Part shown: positions 36,471 to 46,289 of the stretch, one piece after another
How positions within the stretch are numbered: position 1 is the first letter of the stretch
How the letters are laid out: every line of letters starts with the position of its first letter
NCBI GenBank assembly: GCA_902786345.1
Contig: CADACB010000004.1
Coordinates: forward strand, 1 to 64,000
Direction: 5' to 3'
DNA length: 64,000 nucleotides
From: an uncultured Ruminococcus sp.
Lineage (GTDB): Bacteria > Bacillota > Clostridia > Oscillospirales > Acutalibacteraceae
The notes under the pieces: model-generated
What the model was told of the DNA's origin: nothing
The model's database searches: none
The model's input: the letters and a program-made list of their open reading frames with translations, nothing else
Position numbers and translations under genes: made by a program

Positions 36471-38378
36471 TCATTCGTTGTCAGGGTCTTCCGGGGGAAG
36501 TTCGGCATTTTCGTTTGTAGCGTGATGAAAGGTGGGTACTATGTCTGCAACAAGCTTTTCTACTTCGTCCTTACTGTTTTTTTGTGCAGCATAATACAGA
36601 GTGCTGAGGTGATCAAGAAACATTTCATTATCAAACTCTATAGGTCTGCCAATATAGATTTTCTTATTGTCGGTTTTTGTTATGCCTTCTTCATTCAGAA
36701 GAAGCTCTTCATAGAGCTTTTCTCCCGGACGAAGTCCCGTATATTCTATCTTGATGTCTTCATACGGCTTGAAGCCGGAAAGGCGTATGAGATTTTCTGC
36801 AAGTACACGTATTTTTACAGGTTCTCCCATATCGAGAATGAAGATTTCTCCGCCCTTTGCAAGACTGCCTGCAGTGAGTACAAGTGATACAGCTTCCGGA
36901 ATTGTCATAAAATAACGGATTATCTCCGGATGAGTTACCGTAACAGGACCGCCTGTTCTTATCTGTTCCTTAAACAGCGGTATTACAGAACCATTTGAAC
37001 CGAGAACGTTTCCGAATCTGACGGCTACAAAATTTGTCTTGCTTTTTTTGCCCATCATTTGTATTATCATCTCACAGATCCTCTTTGACGCACCCATAAC
37101 ATTTGTGGGATTTACAGCCTTATCCGTTGAGATTTGAACAAAATTCTTTACGTGATATTTATCGGCAGTTTCTGCAAGCTTTAATGTACCAAACACATTG
37201 TTCTTGATGGCTTCTTCAGGGTTGGTTTCCATAAGCGGAACGTGTTTATGTGCAGCTGCGTGAAACACAACATCTATGTTTCCTGTTTTGAAGATGTGCT
37301 CAAGCTTTTTCTTATCACGTACAGAAGCAATTTGAACCTCAAATGATAAATCTGAACCGTGTTTTCTGATAAGCTCCTGCTGTATTTCATAGGCGTTGTT
37401 TTCATAAATATCAAGTATTATAAGGTGTTTTGGTTTTAATCTTGCAATCTGTCTGCAAAGCTCAGATCCGATAGATCCTCCGCCGCCTGTTACAAGAACA
37501 GTTTGTCCTATAATATACTTGCCGTATTTTTCAGTGTCAAACACCACAGGCTCGCGCCCGAGAAGGTCTTCTACCTCTACCTGACGTATTGATGATGTTA
37601 TAGGTACTCCGGATGTCATAAGGTTATAAATGTTTGGTATTATTTTCACCTCAAGATGTGTTTCTGCACAAGTATCAAGTATCCTTTTTTTATCAGCAAC
37701 ACTTATCTGTGATATTGTAAAAAGTATGACTTCAATATCATTTTTTCGGCAAAGCTCAGCAATTTCATAAGTTGTACCTTCAACCTTTACTCCGGCGATT
37801 CGTCTGTGAAGCTTTTCTTTATCATCGTCAACTATGCAGACGGGAATATATTCATTTCCGGGACTTTTTGCAAGCTCACTGAGAACAGAGAGTGCGCCCT
37901 CGCCGGCGCCTACGATCATAAGTCGTTTTTTTGCCTTGCCTGCAAGATTACGTCTTTCAAGAATCTTATTCAATCTGTATATTATCCTGAACATCATAAC
38001 AAACAGTGTTGACATAAGTGCAAAGGAAATATATATTCTTGGCCCGAGATTGAGATGATTGTGTTCGTTGCCTATTATCATCATACATGACATAAACACC
38101 AGGTTTGCAGACAGAGAGGCTATGCCTGCATAGAAGAAGTCCTCAATATCCGCATATCTCCATAGCTTATCATAGAGCCGGAACATCAGGAACACAGCCG
38201 AGAAGGTGATGTTTACAGCCAAAAATCCCACAAGAAAAATATTTTCTTCACCGTAAAGAGAAAAATTATTTTTATTTATGGAAAAAGATACATAGTATGA
38301 GATATTCCATAGTACCATATCACAGAAGAAAAGAATTATCCTTCTGTGTTTTTTTAAAGCATTATATATTTTGAACAT
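36471..38378 (-). CDS. CapD/PglF-type nucleoside-diphosphate-sugar 4,6-dehydratase
   Basis: A 635-residue membrane enzyme that starts the synthesis of modified sugars, such as UDP-linked 4-keto-6-deoxy sugars, for surface glycans. It has four membrane helices (about residues 12-130), a CoA-binding-type Rossmann domain (MIVGAGEGALSVL, about 154) and an SDR domain (LVTGGGGSIGSEL, about 295). The catalytic block is STDKAVNPTNVMGASKR with Met in place of the usual SDR tyrosine, as in WbpM/PglF/FlaA1-type enzymes. Fully sized for the family. It stands alone, without glycosyltransferases. Confidence 0.93.
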   Translation of the reverse strand: MFKIYNALKKHRRIILFFCDMVLWNISYYVSFSINKNNFSLYGEENIFLVGFLAVNITFSAVFLMFRLYDKLWRYADIEDFFYAGIASLSANLVFMSCMMIIGNEHNHLNLGPRIYISFALMSTLFVMMFRIIYRLNKILERRNLAGKAKKRLMIVGAGEGALSVLSELAKSPGNEYIPVCIVDDDKEKLHRRIAGVKVEGTTYEIAELCRKNDIEVILFTISQISVADKKRILDTCAETHLEVKIIPNIYNLMTSGVPITSSIRQVEVEDLLGREPVVFDTEKYGKYIIGQTVLVTGGGGSIGSELCRQIARLKPKHLIILDIYENNAYEIQQELIRKHGSDLSFEVQIASVRDKKKLEHIFKTGNIDVVFHAAAHKHVPLMETNPEEAIKNNVFGTLKLAETADKYHVKNFVQISTDKAVNPTNVMGASKRICEMIIQMMGKKSKTNFVAVRFGNVLGSNGSVIPLFKEQIRTGGPVTVTHPEIIRYFMTIPEAVSLVLTAGSLAKGGEIFILDMGEPVKIRVLAENLIRLSGFKPYEDIKIEYTGLRPGEKLYEELLLNEEGITKTDNKKIYIGRPIEFDNEMFLDHLSTLYYAAQKNSKDEVEKLVADIVPTFHHATNENAELPPEDPDNE

Positions 38379-38749
38379 AAATTTCTATCCGTTTCTTTAA
38401 TATACTCATTGACAGAACTATATTGTACCGAACAATGTTTTTCATTAACAAATCACATAACACATAATATATATTATATGATTATTATATGATATTTCTG
38501 ATAAAAAAACAATACCTTGTTTATGGCTTGTCAAAAAAACAATATCAATATCTGAATCAATATCTGACAAAATAGAAATATATCATATCCGGACGCAATA
38601 ATGAATAACATAATACTTATCAGCTATTGAATGTCAGACAGAAAATATATTTCAAAAATATATCCGGCAAGTTGTTTGTATCCTTGCCGGGTTTGACTGT
38701 TTGTGCATAGTGAAATTTGATGAGCCTTAATTGAAAAATACAGTGAATT
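38379..38749. other. Gap between the CapD-like gene and the DUF4250 gene
   Basis: About 370 bp, AT-rich. It contains one hairpin (CCGGCAAG at 38664-38671 with CTTGCCGG at 38683-38690), which on the minus strand is followed by ATATATTTTTG and may end the DUF4250 transcript. Nothing else is supported. Confidence 0.6.
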
Positions 38750-38926
38750 TTATGTGAATTTATTGTATTCTTCACTGTATTCATAACCGATGGCGTAAAG
38801 TTTGTTTCTTATCTCTATTTCATCACAGTCTGTTGCTTTGCAAAACTCATACAAAGACGGATATTTATCCCTCAGCTGAGTGTTGATATAAGAAAGCAGT
38901 ATTATAGGATCGTTCGGTATTGTCAT
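38750..38926 (-). CDS. DUF4250 family small protein
   Basis: A 58-residue protein. It starts MTIPNDPIILLSYINTQLRD and ends YAIGYEYSEEYNKF, which matches the DUF4250 pattern 'NDPxxLLSxxNxxLRD...IGYxYxxxxNxF'. AAGGAG lies 7-8 nt before the ATG on the minus strand. The helical part is built around DCDEIEIRNKL, similar to a small helix-turn-helix. Function unknown. Confidence 0.85.
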   Translation of the reverse strand: MTIPNDPIILLSYINTQLRDKYPSLYEFCKATDCDEIEIRNKLYAIGYEYSEEYNKFT

Positions 38927-39103
38927 AACTTTTTCTCCTTGCTATTTTTTATATCCGTATACGGATATGTTTTTTGCTATTATTATAATCCATAAGTGTT
39001 GAAAAATAAATATTAATCCTTAATATTTGCAAATATCCTGTAAAATGCACATAATATTCGGGATTTGTAAAGTTTTTTATGGCGTGGAAGAATTGTTTTT
39101 GAG

Positions 39104-39132
39104 TTGAAAGTTTTAAATTATTATGTTAGAAT
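39104..39132 (+). promoter_or_regulatory. Promoter of asnB
   Basis: TTGAAA (39104-39109), 17 bp, TAGAAT (39127-39132). A 9-bp hairpin (CCGCTGTGA/TCACGGCGG, 39157-39185) lies in the leader, just before the ribosome site. Confidence 0.72.
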
Positions 39133-39215
39133 TATAATAATGAAAAAATATAGATACCGCTGTGAAATTTGTATGCTCACGGCGGAAAAAGGATATAAAA
39201 AGGGGCAGAGAAAAT

Positions 39216-41042
39216 ATGTGCGGATTATGCGGATTTACCGGTGAGATCATCGACAGGGATACCGTTCTTGAAAAAATGACGGATGTCATTACCCACAGAG
39301 GACCTGACAGTGTAGGCTACTATAAGGACAGCAGTATATCAATGGGCTTCAGGCGTCTGAGCATTATAGATCTGGACAGCGGTCACCAGCCTATATATAA
39401 CGAAGATAAAAGCCTTGTGCTTATGTTTAATGGTGAAATATATAATTATCGTGAGCTGAGGGAAGAGCTTATACAGCTTGGACACAGTTTCTATACTCAC
39501 GCTGACTCTGAGGTTCTTATACATGCTTTTGAGGAATGGGGCGAAAAAATGCTTCAGAAACTGAGAGGTATGTTCGGCTTTGCTATTTATAATACTAAGG
39601 ATGGCTCTGTGTTTATTGCAAGAGATTTCTTTGGCATAAAGCCTATGCATTATGCCCTTGTTGACGGTCAGCTTGTTTATGCGTCTGAGATTAAAAGCAT
39701 TCTTGAATTTCCTAATTATAAGAAGAAATTTAACTATAGGGCACTTGATAACTATCTTTCATTTCAGTATGTAGTTCCGCCTGAAACCTTCTTTGAGGGT
39801 ATATACTGCCTGCTGCCAGGACATTATATGTGGTTCAGGGACGGCAAGATTACTACTACAAGATATTTTGAGGCTACCTTTGAGCCGAACGAAAAGCTTA
39901 CAATGAAAGAAGCTGTGGATAACATCGAAGCAGCCTTTGAGGATTCAGTGAACACTCACAAGATAAGTGATGTTGAAGTTGGCTGTTTCCTTTCAAGTGG
40001 TGTTGATTCAAGCTATGTTTCTACATATTTTGCTGATCAAAAGACTTTTACTGTGGGTTTTGATTTCGGCGAAAGATATAATGAGATAAGCTGGGCTGAA
40101 AATCTCTCAAAGGAGATAGGGGTTGAACATCATACACACCTTATAAGCTCAGAGGAATTCTGGGAAGCTGTTCCTAAGGTACAGTATCATATGGACCAGC
40201 CGCTTGCTGATCCGTCCTGTATTGCACTTTATTTTGTATCAAAGCTTGCAAGTGAATATGTAAAGGTGGTTCTTTCGGGAGAGGGTGCAGATGAGCTGTT
40301 CGGAGGATATACCGTATATAACGAGCCTCACGTTTTCAAAACCTATCAGAGACTTGTACCTCAGAAGCTCAGATATGCTCTTGCACGAAAGGCAAAAAAA
40401 TGGCCTCACATCAAGGGCAGAGGCTATATTCTCAGAGGTGCGAGAAAAACCGAGGATAAATTTATCGGCAATGCATTTATGTATGACGATGAGGAGAAGC
40501 GTCAGATTCTTAAAGATCCTTCAATTGTAACCCGTCCTCAGGATCTTTGCAAAAAGTTCTATGACAGGGTAAAGAATTATGATGAAGTAACAAAGATGCA
40601 GTATCTTGATATAAACCTTTGGATGGTCGGCGATATTCTTCTCAAGGCAGACAGAATGAGTATGGCAAATTCTCTTGAATTGAGAGTGCCGTTCCTTGAT
40701 AAAAAGGTATTTGAAGTTGCAAGAACCATTCCTACAAAATACCGTATTGCACACGGCACTACAAAATATGCAATGCGTCAGGCTGCACTTCGTCATCTTC
40801 CAAAGGCAACGGCAGAGAAAAAAAAGCTTGGCTTCCCTGTTCCTACAAGGGTGTGGCTTAAGGATAAAAAATACTATGAGATCGTTAAAGCTATGTTCAC
40901 ATCTGAAACAGCCGAGAAGTTTTTTAATACAGATCTTATCGTTTCCTATCTTGACGATCATTTTAACGGCAAGGATGATAATAGCCGTAAGGTCTGGACG
41001 ATCTATGTTTTCCTTCTTTGGTATAACATTTATTTTTCTTAA
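39216..41042 (+). CDS. asnB: Asparagine synthetase (glutamine-hydrolysing)
   Basis: Makes asparagine from aspartate, glutamine and ATP. ATG at 39216 is required because processing must expose the catalytic Cys2 (MCGLCGFTG); AAGGGG lies 10 nt upstream. The 608-residue protein has an N-terminal glutaminase domain (RGPDSVGYY, FNGEIYNYRELR) and a synthetase domain with the pyrophosphate loop FLSSGVDSS (about residue 258), GEGADELFGGY and LPKATAEKKKLGFPVP. Length fits AsnB of Firmicutes. Single gene with its own promoter. Confidence 0.96.
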   Translation: MCGLCGFTGEIIDRDTVLEKMTDVITHRGPDSVGYYKDSSISMGFRRLSIIDLDSGHQPIYNEDKSLVLMFNGEIYNYRELREELIQLGHSFYTHADSEVLIHAFEEWGEKMLQKLRGMFGFAIYNTKDGSVFIARDFFGIKPMHYALVDGQLVYASEIKSILEFPNYKKKFNYRALDNYLSFQYVVPPETFFEGIYCLLPGHYMWFRDGKITTTRYFEATFEPNEKLTMKEAVDNIEAAFEDSVNTHKISDVEVGCFLSSGVDSSYVSTYFADQKTFTVGFDFGERYNEISWAENLSKEIGVEHHTHLISSEEFWEAVPKVQYHMDQPLADPSCIALYFVSKLASEYVKVVLSGEGADELFGGYTVYNEPHVFKTYQRLVPQKLRYALARKAKKWPHIKGRGYILRGARKTEDKFIGNAFMYDDEEKRQILKDPSIVTRPQDLCKKFYDRVKNYDEVTKMQYLDINLWMVGDILLKADRMSMANSLELRVPFLDKKVFEVARTIPTKYRIAHGTTKYAMRQAALRHLPKATAEKKKLGFPVPTRVWLKDKKYYEIVKAMFTSETAEKFFNTDLIVSYLDDHFNGKDDNSRKVWTIYVFLLWYNIYFS

Positions 41043-41304
41043 GCGGTAAAGCAGACTTAGCAGCTTTTGTCGGATGACCTTTTAGAATTTCAGGCACGGT
41101 GCTGAGCCGCCGCCCATGGAGCATGAAAATGATCCGGTTTCGGGAGGCTGATCATTACCGTGTTTGTTTTTACATCTGCCGGAAGGTTATAATATGTTTG
41201 TAATAATAAGTCAGACCGAAAGGAAAAAATCCGTGAATATGAAATCGGCAATTTACGTTAAGATAAAAAGGAATATTATAATATGGAAAAGGAAGTAAGA
41301 AGGT

Positions 41305-42168
41305 ATGTTTTTTAAGCTTATAGCTCTTGATATTGACGGAACGCTTACTAACTCGGACAAGGTTATAACTCCTGCTACTCTTGATATGCTGATGCGTTAT
41401 CAGAAAGCCGGAGGAAAGGTTGTTCTTGCTTCGGGTCGTCCTACACAGGGAATCATCCCTCACGCAAAAACCTTGAAGCTTGATGAATACGGAGGCTGTA
41501 TTCTTTCATACAACGGAGGCTGTGCTGTTGACTGTAAAACAGATGAGGTTATTTTCAGGAGCAAGCTGCCGAATGAATATATCCCCGAAATATGTGAGAT
41601 CATAAAGGATTATCCTGTCAGCATAGTTACATATGAAAAGGATATTATAATTGTGGGTCAGCAGATAAACAAATACACCGAGCTTGAAGCACGTATAAAC
41701 GGTATGAAAATGAAGCTTGTTGATAGCTTTGCGGATTATGTTGACTTTGATGTAACAAAGTGTCTTTTGCAGGGTGAACCTGAATATATATTGGAGCTTG
41801 AAAAAATTCTTTCGGAAAAATATTCGGGCAGTCTTGGAATATTCAAGTCAGAACCGTTTTTCCTTGAGATCGTTCCTGATGGTGTAGACAAGGCAAAGGC
41901 TATTGACAGGCTTATAAATTTACTTGGAATCAGCACAGAAGAGTGTATTGCCTGTGGTGACGGCTTCAATGATATATCTATGATTGAATATGCAGGACTT
42001 GGTATCGCTATGTCAAACGCTGCAGAGCCTGTAAAGGCAGTTGCGGATTATATAACATTTTCAAACAATGAAGACGGTATTGCTTATGTGCTTTCCAGAC
42101 TGAGTGGTGAAGCTTCACGGTATAATAATAGTGATGACAGACAAACTGTTTGTGCTGCAGTGCATTAA
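41305..42168 (+). CDS. HAD-superfamily phosphatase, Cof type
   Basis: A 287-residue HAD IIB phosphatase. Motif I DIDGTLTNS (about residues 8-16), motif II ASGRP, a C2 cap domain (about 85-190) and motif IV GDGFNDISMIEYAG (about 215-228) are all visible. Such enzymes dephosphorylate sugar phosphates or cofactors; the substrate cannot be told. AAGGAAG and AAGAAGG lie upstream of the ATG. It lies between asnB and the ybaK operon. Confidence 0.9.
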   Translation: MFFKLIALDIDGTLTNSDKVITPATLDMLMRYQKAGGKVVLASGRPTQGIIPHAKTLKLDEYGGCILSYNGGCAVDCKTDEVIFRSKLPNEYIPEICEIIKDYPVSIVTYEKDIIIVGQQINKYTELEARINGMKMKLVDSFADYVDFDVTKCLLQGEPEYILELEKILSEKYSGSLGIFKSEPFFLEIVPDGVDKAKAIDRLINLLGISTEECIACGDGFNDISMIEYAGLGIAMSNAAEPVKAVADYITFSNNEDGIAYVLSRLSGEASRYNNSDDRQTVCAAVH

Positions 42169-42263
42169 GTTCTGAGCAGCAGTATGAAAATTATTATAAT
42201 TGTAAAATTTTATTTTATCAGATAAAAGGTTTATTTAATTTATAATAAGGCAGGGTGAACGGA

Positions 42264-42803
42264 ATGAATGATGAGTTGAAACTTTATCACGGCAAACCTG
42301 ATGATGAAAGAATTCCTAGAGAAACAGCCGTATATGATCTGCTTGATAAGCTTGGGATAAGCTATGACAGAGTTGACCATAGTGCTGCGGCAACTATGGA
42401 GGATTGTCAGCAGGCAGGGCGGCTGCTTGGTGTAAGGATATGCAAGAATCTTTTTTTATGCAACCGTCAGAAAACAAGCTTTTATTTACTTCTTATGCCG
42501 GAAGATAAGGAGTTTCATACAAAGGATATTACAAGTCAGATAAACAGTTCAAGACTTTCCTTTGCAAGTGCTGAATATATGGAGGAGCTTTTAGGAGTAA
42601 CTCCCGGTTCTGCAACTGTTATGGGACTTATGAATGATAAAGCCGACAGGGTTCAGCTGCTTATAGATGAGGATGTTCTTAAAGAAGAGTATTTTGGCTG
42701 TCATCCGTGCATCAACACAACAAGCATAGGCTTTAAAACAGATGATTTTATAAATAAACTTCTTCCTGAGCTTGGACACAAACCCATCATAGTCAAGTTG
42801 TAA
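42264..42803 (+). CDS. YbaK/ProX-type aminoacyl-tRNA deacylase
   Basis: A 179-residue editing-domain protein that hydrolyses mischarged tRNA, probably Ala/Cys-tRNA(Pro) as in the YbaK/ProX family. YDRVDHSAAATMEDCQQAG and GVRICKNLFLC (conserved lysine) mark the active site, and GVTPGSATVMGL is the substrate-binding loop. ATG at 42264 is preferred over a GTG at 42255 because AGGG lies 8 nt before it. It opens an operon with the SprT-like and rlmA genes (11 and 18 nt gaps). Confidence 0.88.
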   Translation: MNDELKLYHGKPDDERIPRETAVYDLLDKLGISYDRVDHSAAATMEDCQQAGRLLGVRICKNLFLCNRQKTSFYLLLMPEDKEFHTKDITSQINSSRLSFASAEYMEELLGVTPGSATVMGLMNDKADRVQLLIDEDVLKEEYFGCHPCINTTSIGFKTDDFINKLLPELGHKPIIVKL

Positions 42804-42814
42804 CGGAGGAGAAG

Positions 42815-43321
42815 ATGATTAAAAAGGCTATAAATGATTTTGATAGACTGCTAAGGCTTGTAGCTGCTCAGGCTGTTGAGGCGGGGATTCCAATATCCGA
42901 CAGGATACAGGATCACGTTCAGGTTAACAGAAGAGCAAAAAAACGATTTGGAATGTGCATAAACAAAAACGGAAGCTTTACCATAGAGCTTTCGGAGGTA
43001 CTGCTGAATGCCCCTGAAAAATCATGCCGACAAACTATAGCACATGAGCTTATACATACGTGTAAGGGTTGTGATAATCACGGCACACTTTTTCGCAGGT
43101 ATGCCGATATTTTGAACCGTCGGTACGGTTATGATATAAGACGTGCACACACTGCTGAGGAGATGGGTGTGGTTTCAGCCGCATCAGAAAAAAATGTGAA
43201 TTACATTATTGTATGTCAGAACTGCGGAGCACAGATACTTCGTACAAGATATTCAAATGTTGTGGCATATCCGTCACGCTACAGGTGCAGGTGTGGAGGG
43301 ATGCTTAAACGAATAAAATAA
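42815..43321 (+). CDS. SprT-like zinc metallopeptidase-fold protein
   Basis: A 168-residue protein of the SprT-like family. HELIHTCKGCDNHG (about residues 76-89) gives the zinc site HExxH and the third histidine, and a C-terminal zinc ribbon follows (CQNCG...CRCGG). In eukaryotes the family (Spartan) cuts DNA-protein crosslinks; the bacterial role is unclear. GGAGGAG lies before the ATG. It is the second gene of the ybaK-sprT-rlmA run. Confidence 0.87.
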   Translation: MIKKAINDFDRLLRLVAAQAVEAGIPISDRIQDHVQVNRRAKKRFGMCINKNGSFTIELSEVLLNAPEKSCRQTIAHELIHTCKGCDNHGTLFRRYADILNRRYGYDIRRAHTAEEMGVVSAASEKNVNYIIVCQNCGAQILRTRYSNVVAYPSRYRCRCGGMLKRIK

Positions 43322-43339
43322 GAATCCGGAGATGAAAGA

Positions 43340-44158
43340 GTGAAAAACACAGTAAAGCTTATATGTCCTGTTTGCAAACTGCCGTTAAAGAGAGATGGCA
43401 AAAGCTATATATGTGAAAAAAAACATAGCTTTGACGTTGCAAGACAAGGCTATCTTAATCTTTTGCTTGTCCAGAATAAGCATTCTTTGAATCCGGGAGA
43501 TACTGCGGATATGCTTAATGCCCGAAGACGTTTTCTTGACAGCGGAAAATATTTGCCCATATGTAAAAGTGTTTCCGAGGCACTTAAAAAATACAGCTGC
43601 GCTCCTGAACCTGTTGTTATTGACGTTGGTTGTGGAGAGGGCTATTACACATCACTTATAAAGAAAAACTGCTGCGGAGTATATGCGGGTGTGGATATTT
43701 CAAAGGACGGAGTAAGAATGGCTTGCTCACGAAATAAAGAAATATTGTGGCTTGTTGCAACGGCAGCGGCACTGCCGATAGAAACAGGTTCAGCGGACGC
43801 TGTTATTGCAATGTTTTCACTTATGCTACCGGATGAATATGCAAGAGTTCTAAGGCACGGAGGCTGTGTTATAGAGGTGACTGTGGGTAATGATCATCTC
43901 AGGGAGCTTAAAGAGATAATATATGATGAAGTTTTTGTTCAGGATAAGCACCCGTCACCGTGTACTGAAATTTTTGAAGAAATTGAATGCAGTGAGCATA
44001 AGTATAAGATAACGCTTGATAACGAAGAACTTAAAGCATTGCTTATGATGACTCCTCATTTCTGGAGGATACATAAGGAAAGACGAGAGAAGCTTGAGGC
44101 AACCGAAAGCCTTGAACTGACTGTACATTACTGGCTGAGAGCCGCAGTTAAAAGATAG
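43340..44158 (+). CDS. rlmA: 23S rRNA (guanine-N1)-methyltransferase, RlmA family
   Basis: A 272-residue SAM-dependent methyltransferase that modifies 23S rRNA G745 or G748. An N-terminal zinc finger (CPVC...CEKKHSFD, residues 9-31) and the family block RQGYLNLLL are visible; motif I is IDVGCGEGYYTSLI (about 95-108). The start is GTG with GGAGA 9 nt upstream. Which guanine is methylated (RlmA I or II) cannot be decided from sequence; the II type gives tylosin resistance in other bacteria. Confidence 0.9.
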   Translation: MKNTVKLICPVCKLPLKRDGKSYICEKKHSFDVARQGYLNLLLVQNKHSLNPGDTADMLNARRRFLDSGKYLPICKSVSEALKKYSCAPEPVVIDVGCGEGYYTSLIKKNCCGVYAGVDISKDGVRMACSRNKEILWLVATAAALPIETGSADAVIAMFSLMLPDEYARVLRHGGCVIEVTVGNDHLRELKEIIYDEVFVQDKHPSPCTEIFEEIECSEHKYKITLDNEELKALLMMTPHFWRIHKERREKLEATESLELTVHYWLRAAVKR

Positions 44159-44169
44159 GAGATTTAACA

Positions 44170-44904
44170 ATGAGTATTAAAGTGACTGCAAGAGTATTTT
44201 CTTTTATTCTTGCCGCAGCAGTGCTTATGCTGTGCGGATGCTCCGGAAACAATAATGATGGTGAAAAAAATAATTCTTCTGAGACAGGCGGAGAACTTAT
44301 TGAGCGTAAATCCAAGGAAGTTCCGTCATCGGTCAAGGGTGGTATAAGCTTTGAAGAAGCGTGCAGCATACTTGACAAATACAGCAGTAAGGAGTTTTAT
44401 CTGCCTCAGGCTGTAAAGGAATATAAAAAATATTATTTCGGAACAATAGATTATATGGGGGATAAATATTATTCTATATATCCTTATATTGAAGCTGCAA
44501 ACAAGAAGATATTTATGGGAACAAACTGTCTTGTTTCTTGTGACGGTCAGCTTGTTCTTAAGAAAGCGTGGACAGGTGATTATGCTGAGGTGACTAAAAA
44601 ATTCTCAGAAGACAAAAGTTCTGATGAAATTTATCCTGACGCAAAAGCTTCAGCGAACGATGCTGTAGCTTCATTTGCTGAAAAAGAGAAAAATCTTAAG
44701 CTTGACAATGACATTACAAAGTATGTTTTTGAGGTGGGCGACAGGCTTTATGACCGTAATGGGATCAAATGCTATAAAATAAGTCCTAAGCTTGAATATA
44801 TGGATCACATTGAGATTCTTCAGGCTTATTACGTTGCCGCAGACGGCAGCGGCGAGGTATATAAGGCAGATCTTAATAATGGCGGAGAATATTCAAGGCT
44901 TTGA
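44170..44904 (+). CDS. Lipoprotein of unknown function
   Basis: A 244-residue secreted lipoprotein with a signal peptide and lipobox LCGC (Cys24), an Asn/Ser/Glu linker and a soluble domain (about 55-244) I do not recognise. The domain has a repeated pattern of Tyr-rich beta strands (KEYKKYYFGTIDYMGDKYYSIYPY, ISPKLEYMDHIEILQAYYV). AGGAG lies before the ATG. It follows rlmA by 11 nt, so it is the last gene of that operon. Confidence 0.75.
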   Translation: MSIKVTARVFSFILAAAVLMLCGCSGNNNDGEKNNSSETGGELIERKSKEVPSSVKGGISFEEACSILDKYSSKEFYLPQAVKEYKKYYFGTIDYMGDKYYSIYPYIEAANKKIFMGTNCLVSCDGQLVLKKAWTGDYAEVTKKFSEDKSSDEIYPDAKASANDAVASFAEKEKNLKLDNDITKYVFEVGDRLYDRNGIKCYKISPKLEYMDHIEILQAYYVAADGSGEVYKADLNNGGEYSRL

Positions 44905-44961
44905 CCGGACAGAAGCTTTAAGCTTTGTTTTCGGTATTAAATATTAAAAGGGGCAGACATA

Positions 44962-45004
44962 AGCTTTTATCGGCAAAAGCTAAGGTTCAGCGTCAGCTTT
45001 TTTG
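44962..45004 (+). promoter_or_regulatory. Overlapping hairpins before fabV
   Basis: AGCTTTT (44962-44968) can pair with AAAAGCT (44975-44981), and that same AAAAGCT can instead pair with AGCTTTTTT (44995-45003), which ends in a T-run. The second fold is terminator-like, so this may be a simple terminator or an attenuator. Confidence 0.5.
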
Positions 45005-45048
45005 ATAATTGTTTTTAACTGCGTACTTAAAGAAGGAGAATTGTTATT

Positions 45049-46227
45049 ATGGTAATTAAACCAAAGGTAAGAGGATTTATCTGTACGACTGCACATCCTG
45101 ATGGATGTAAAGTGCTTGTATCACAGCAGATAGATTATGTGAAGTCACAGCCTCATTCACAGGGACCGAAAAAGGTACTTGTTATAGGCGCTTCTATGGG
45201 ATATGGACTTGCATCAAGAATAACCGCTGCATATTCCTTCGGTGCTGCAACGATCGGAGTGATATTTGATAAGCCTGCAAACGGTGCAAGAACTGCAACC
45301 TCGGGATGGTATAATACAGCTGCCTTTGAACAGCTTGCTGCTGAAGACGGTCTGTATGCAAAAACGATAAATGGTGATGCATATTCAAAGGAAATAAAGG
45401 ATAAAACAATAGAGCTGATAAAAAAAGATCTCGGTAAGGTGGATATGGTTGTATATAGCCTTGCAGCACCGAGAAGAACTATGGCTGACGGTACTGTATA
45501 TACATCTGTATTGAAAACCGTAGGTGAGCCATATACAAATAAGACAATAGACCTTAAAAATCGAATAGTGAGTGATATTACTGTTGAACCTGCTTCTGAT
45601 GAAGAGATCAGGGCTACAGTCAAGGTTATGGGCGGTGAAGACTGGAAGGACTGGATAGACGCTCTTAAAGCAGCAGATGCAATAGAGGATAATGCTGTAA
45701 CAGTGGCATATTCATACATCGGTCCTGATATTACACATCCCATGTATGCAGACGGTTCTATCGGCAAAGCAAAGGATCATCTTTTTGAAACATCAAAGCA
45801 TATGACTGAACAGTATGGTGTAAGGGCATATATATCAGTAAACAAAGCACTTGTGACACAGTCGAGTGCGGCTATACCGATAGTACCGCTTTACATTTCT
45901 ATACTTTATAAAGTAATGAAGGAGCATAACGTACACGAAGGCTGTATTGAACAGATGTACAGGCTTATGAATCAGAAGCTTTTCGGAGAAAGTGTTATAA
46001 CCGATAGTGAAAACCGTATAAGACTTGATGATCTTGAAATGAAGGATGAAATACAGAGTGAGGTAAAAAAACTCTGGACTGAGATAAGCAGTGATAACCT
46101 TGACACGCATGCAGATCTTGACGGATATTATAAGGATTTTTACAGGCTCTTCGGCTTTGAAGCAGATGGCATTGACTATGCTGCGGATACTGATGCAGAC
46201 AGAGCAATAAACAGCATAATCGAATAA
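45049..46227 (+). CDS. fabV: FabV-type enoyl-ACP reductase / trans-2-enoyl-CoA reductase
   Basis: Reduces the trans-2 double bond of enoyl-ACP or enoyl-CoA with NADH. The 392-residue protein shows the FabV/TER layout: MVIKPKVRGFICTTAHPDGC at the start, the NADH-binding VLVIGASMGYGLASRI (about 43-58), and the active-site pair in YSYIGPDITHPMYADGSIG-K (Tyr-x8-Lys). It could supply fatty acid synthesis or act in butyrate-type metabolism; sequence alone does not decide. AAGGAG lies before the ATG. FabV enzymes are insensitive to triclosan. Confidence 0.92.
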   Translation: MVIKPKVRGFICTTAHPDGCKVLVSQQIDYVKSQPHSQGPKKVLVIGASMGYGLASRITAAYSFGAATIGVIFDKPANGARTATSGWYNTAAFEQLAAEDGLYAKTINGDAYSKEIKDKTIELIKKDLGKVDMVVYSLAAPRRTMADGTVYTSVLKTVGEPYTNKTIDLKNRIVSDITVEPASDEEIRATVKVMGGEDWKDWIDALKAADAIEDNAVTVAYSYIGPDITHPMYADGSIGKAKDHLFETSKHMTEQYGVRAYISVNKALVTQSSAAIPIVPLYISILYKVMKEHNVHEGCIEQMYRLMNQKLFGESVITDSENRIRLDDLEMKDEIQSEVKKLWTEISSDNLDTHADLDGYYKDFYRLFGFEADGIDYAADTDADRAINSIIE

Positions 46228-46237
46228 AGTATATTAC

Positions 46238-46289
46238 ACACCTTCGTGAATATTGCCGTAATTGCAGGCAATAATAATCACGGAGGTGT
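46238..46289 (+). promoter_or_regulatory. Hairpin that encloses the M23-peptidase Shine-Dalgarno site
   Basis: ACACCTTCGTGA (46238-46249) pairs with TCACGGAGGTGT (46278-46289; one wobble), and TATTGCC with GGCAATA stacks inside. The GGAGGT ribosome site (46282-46287) is in the stem, and AGTTTTTATG follows. It can act as a terminator for fabV, or block translation of the next gene, or both. Confidence 0.75.
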
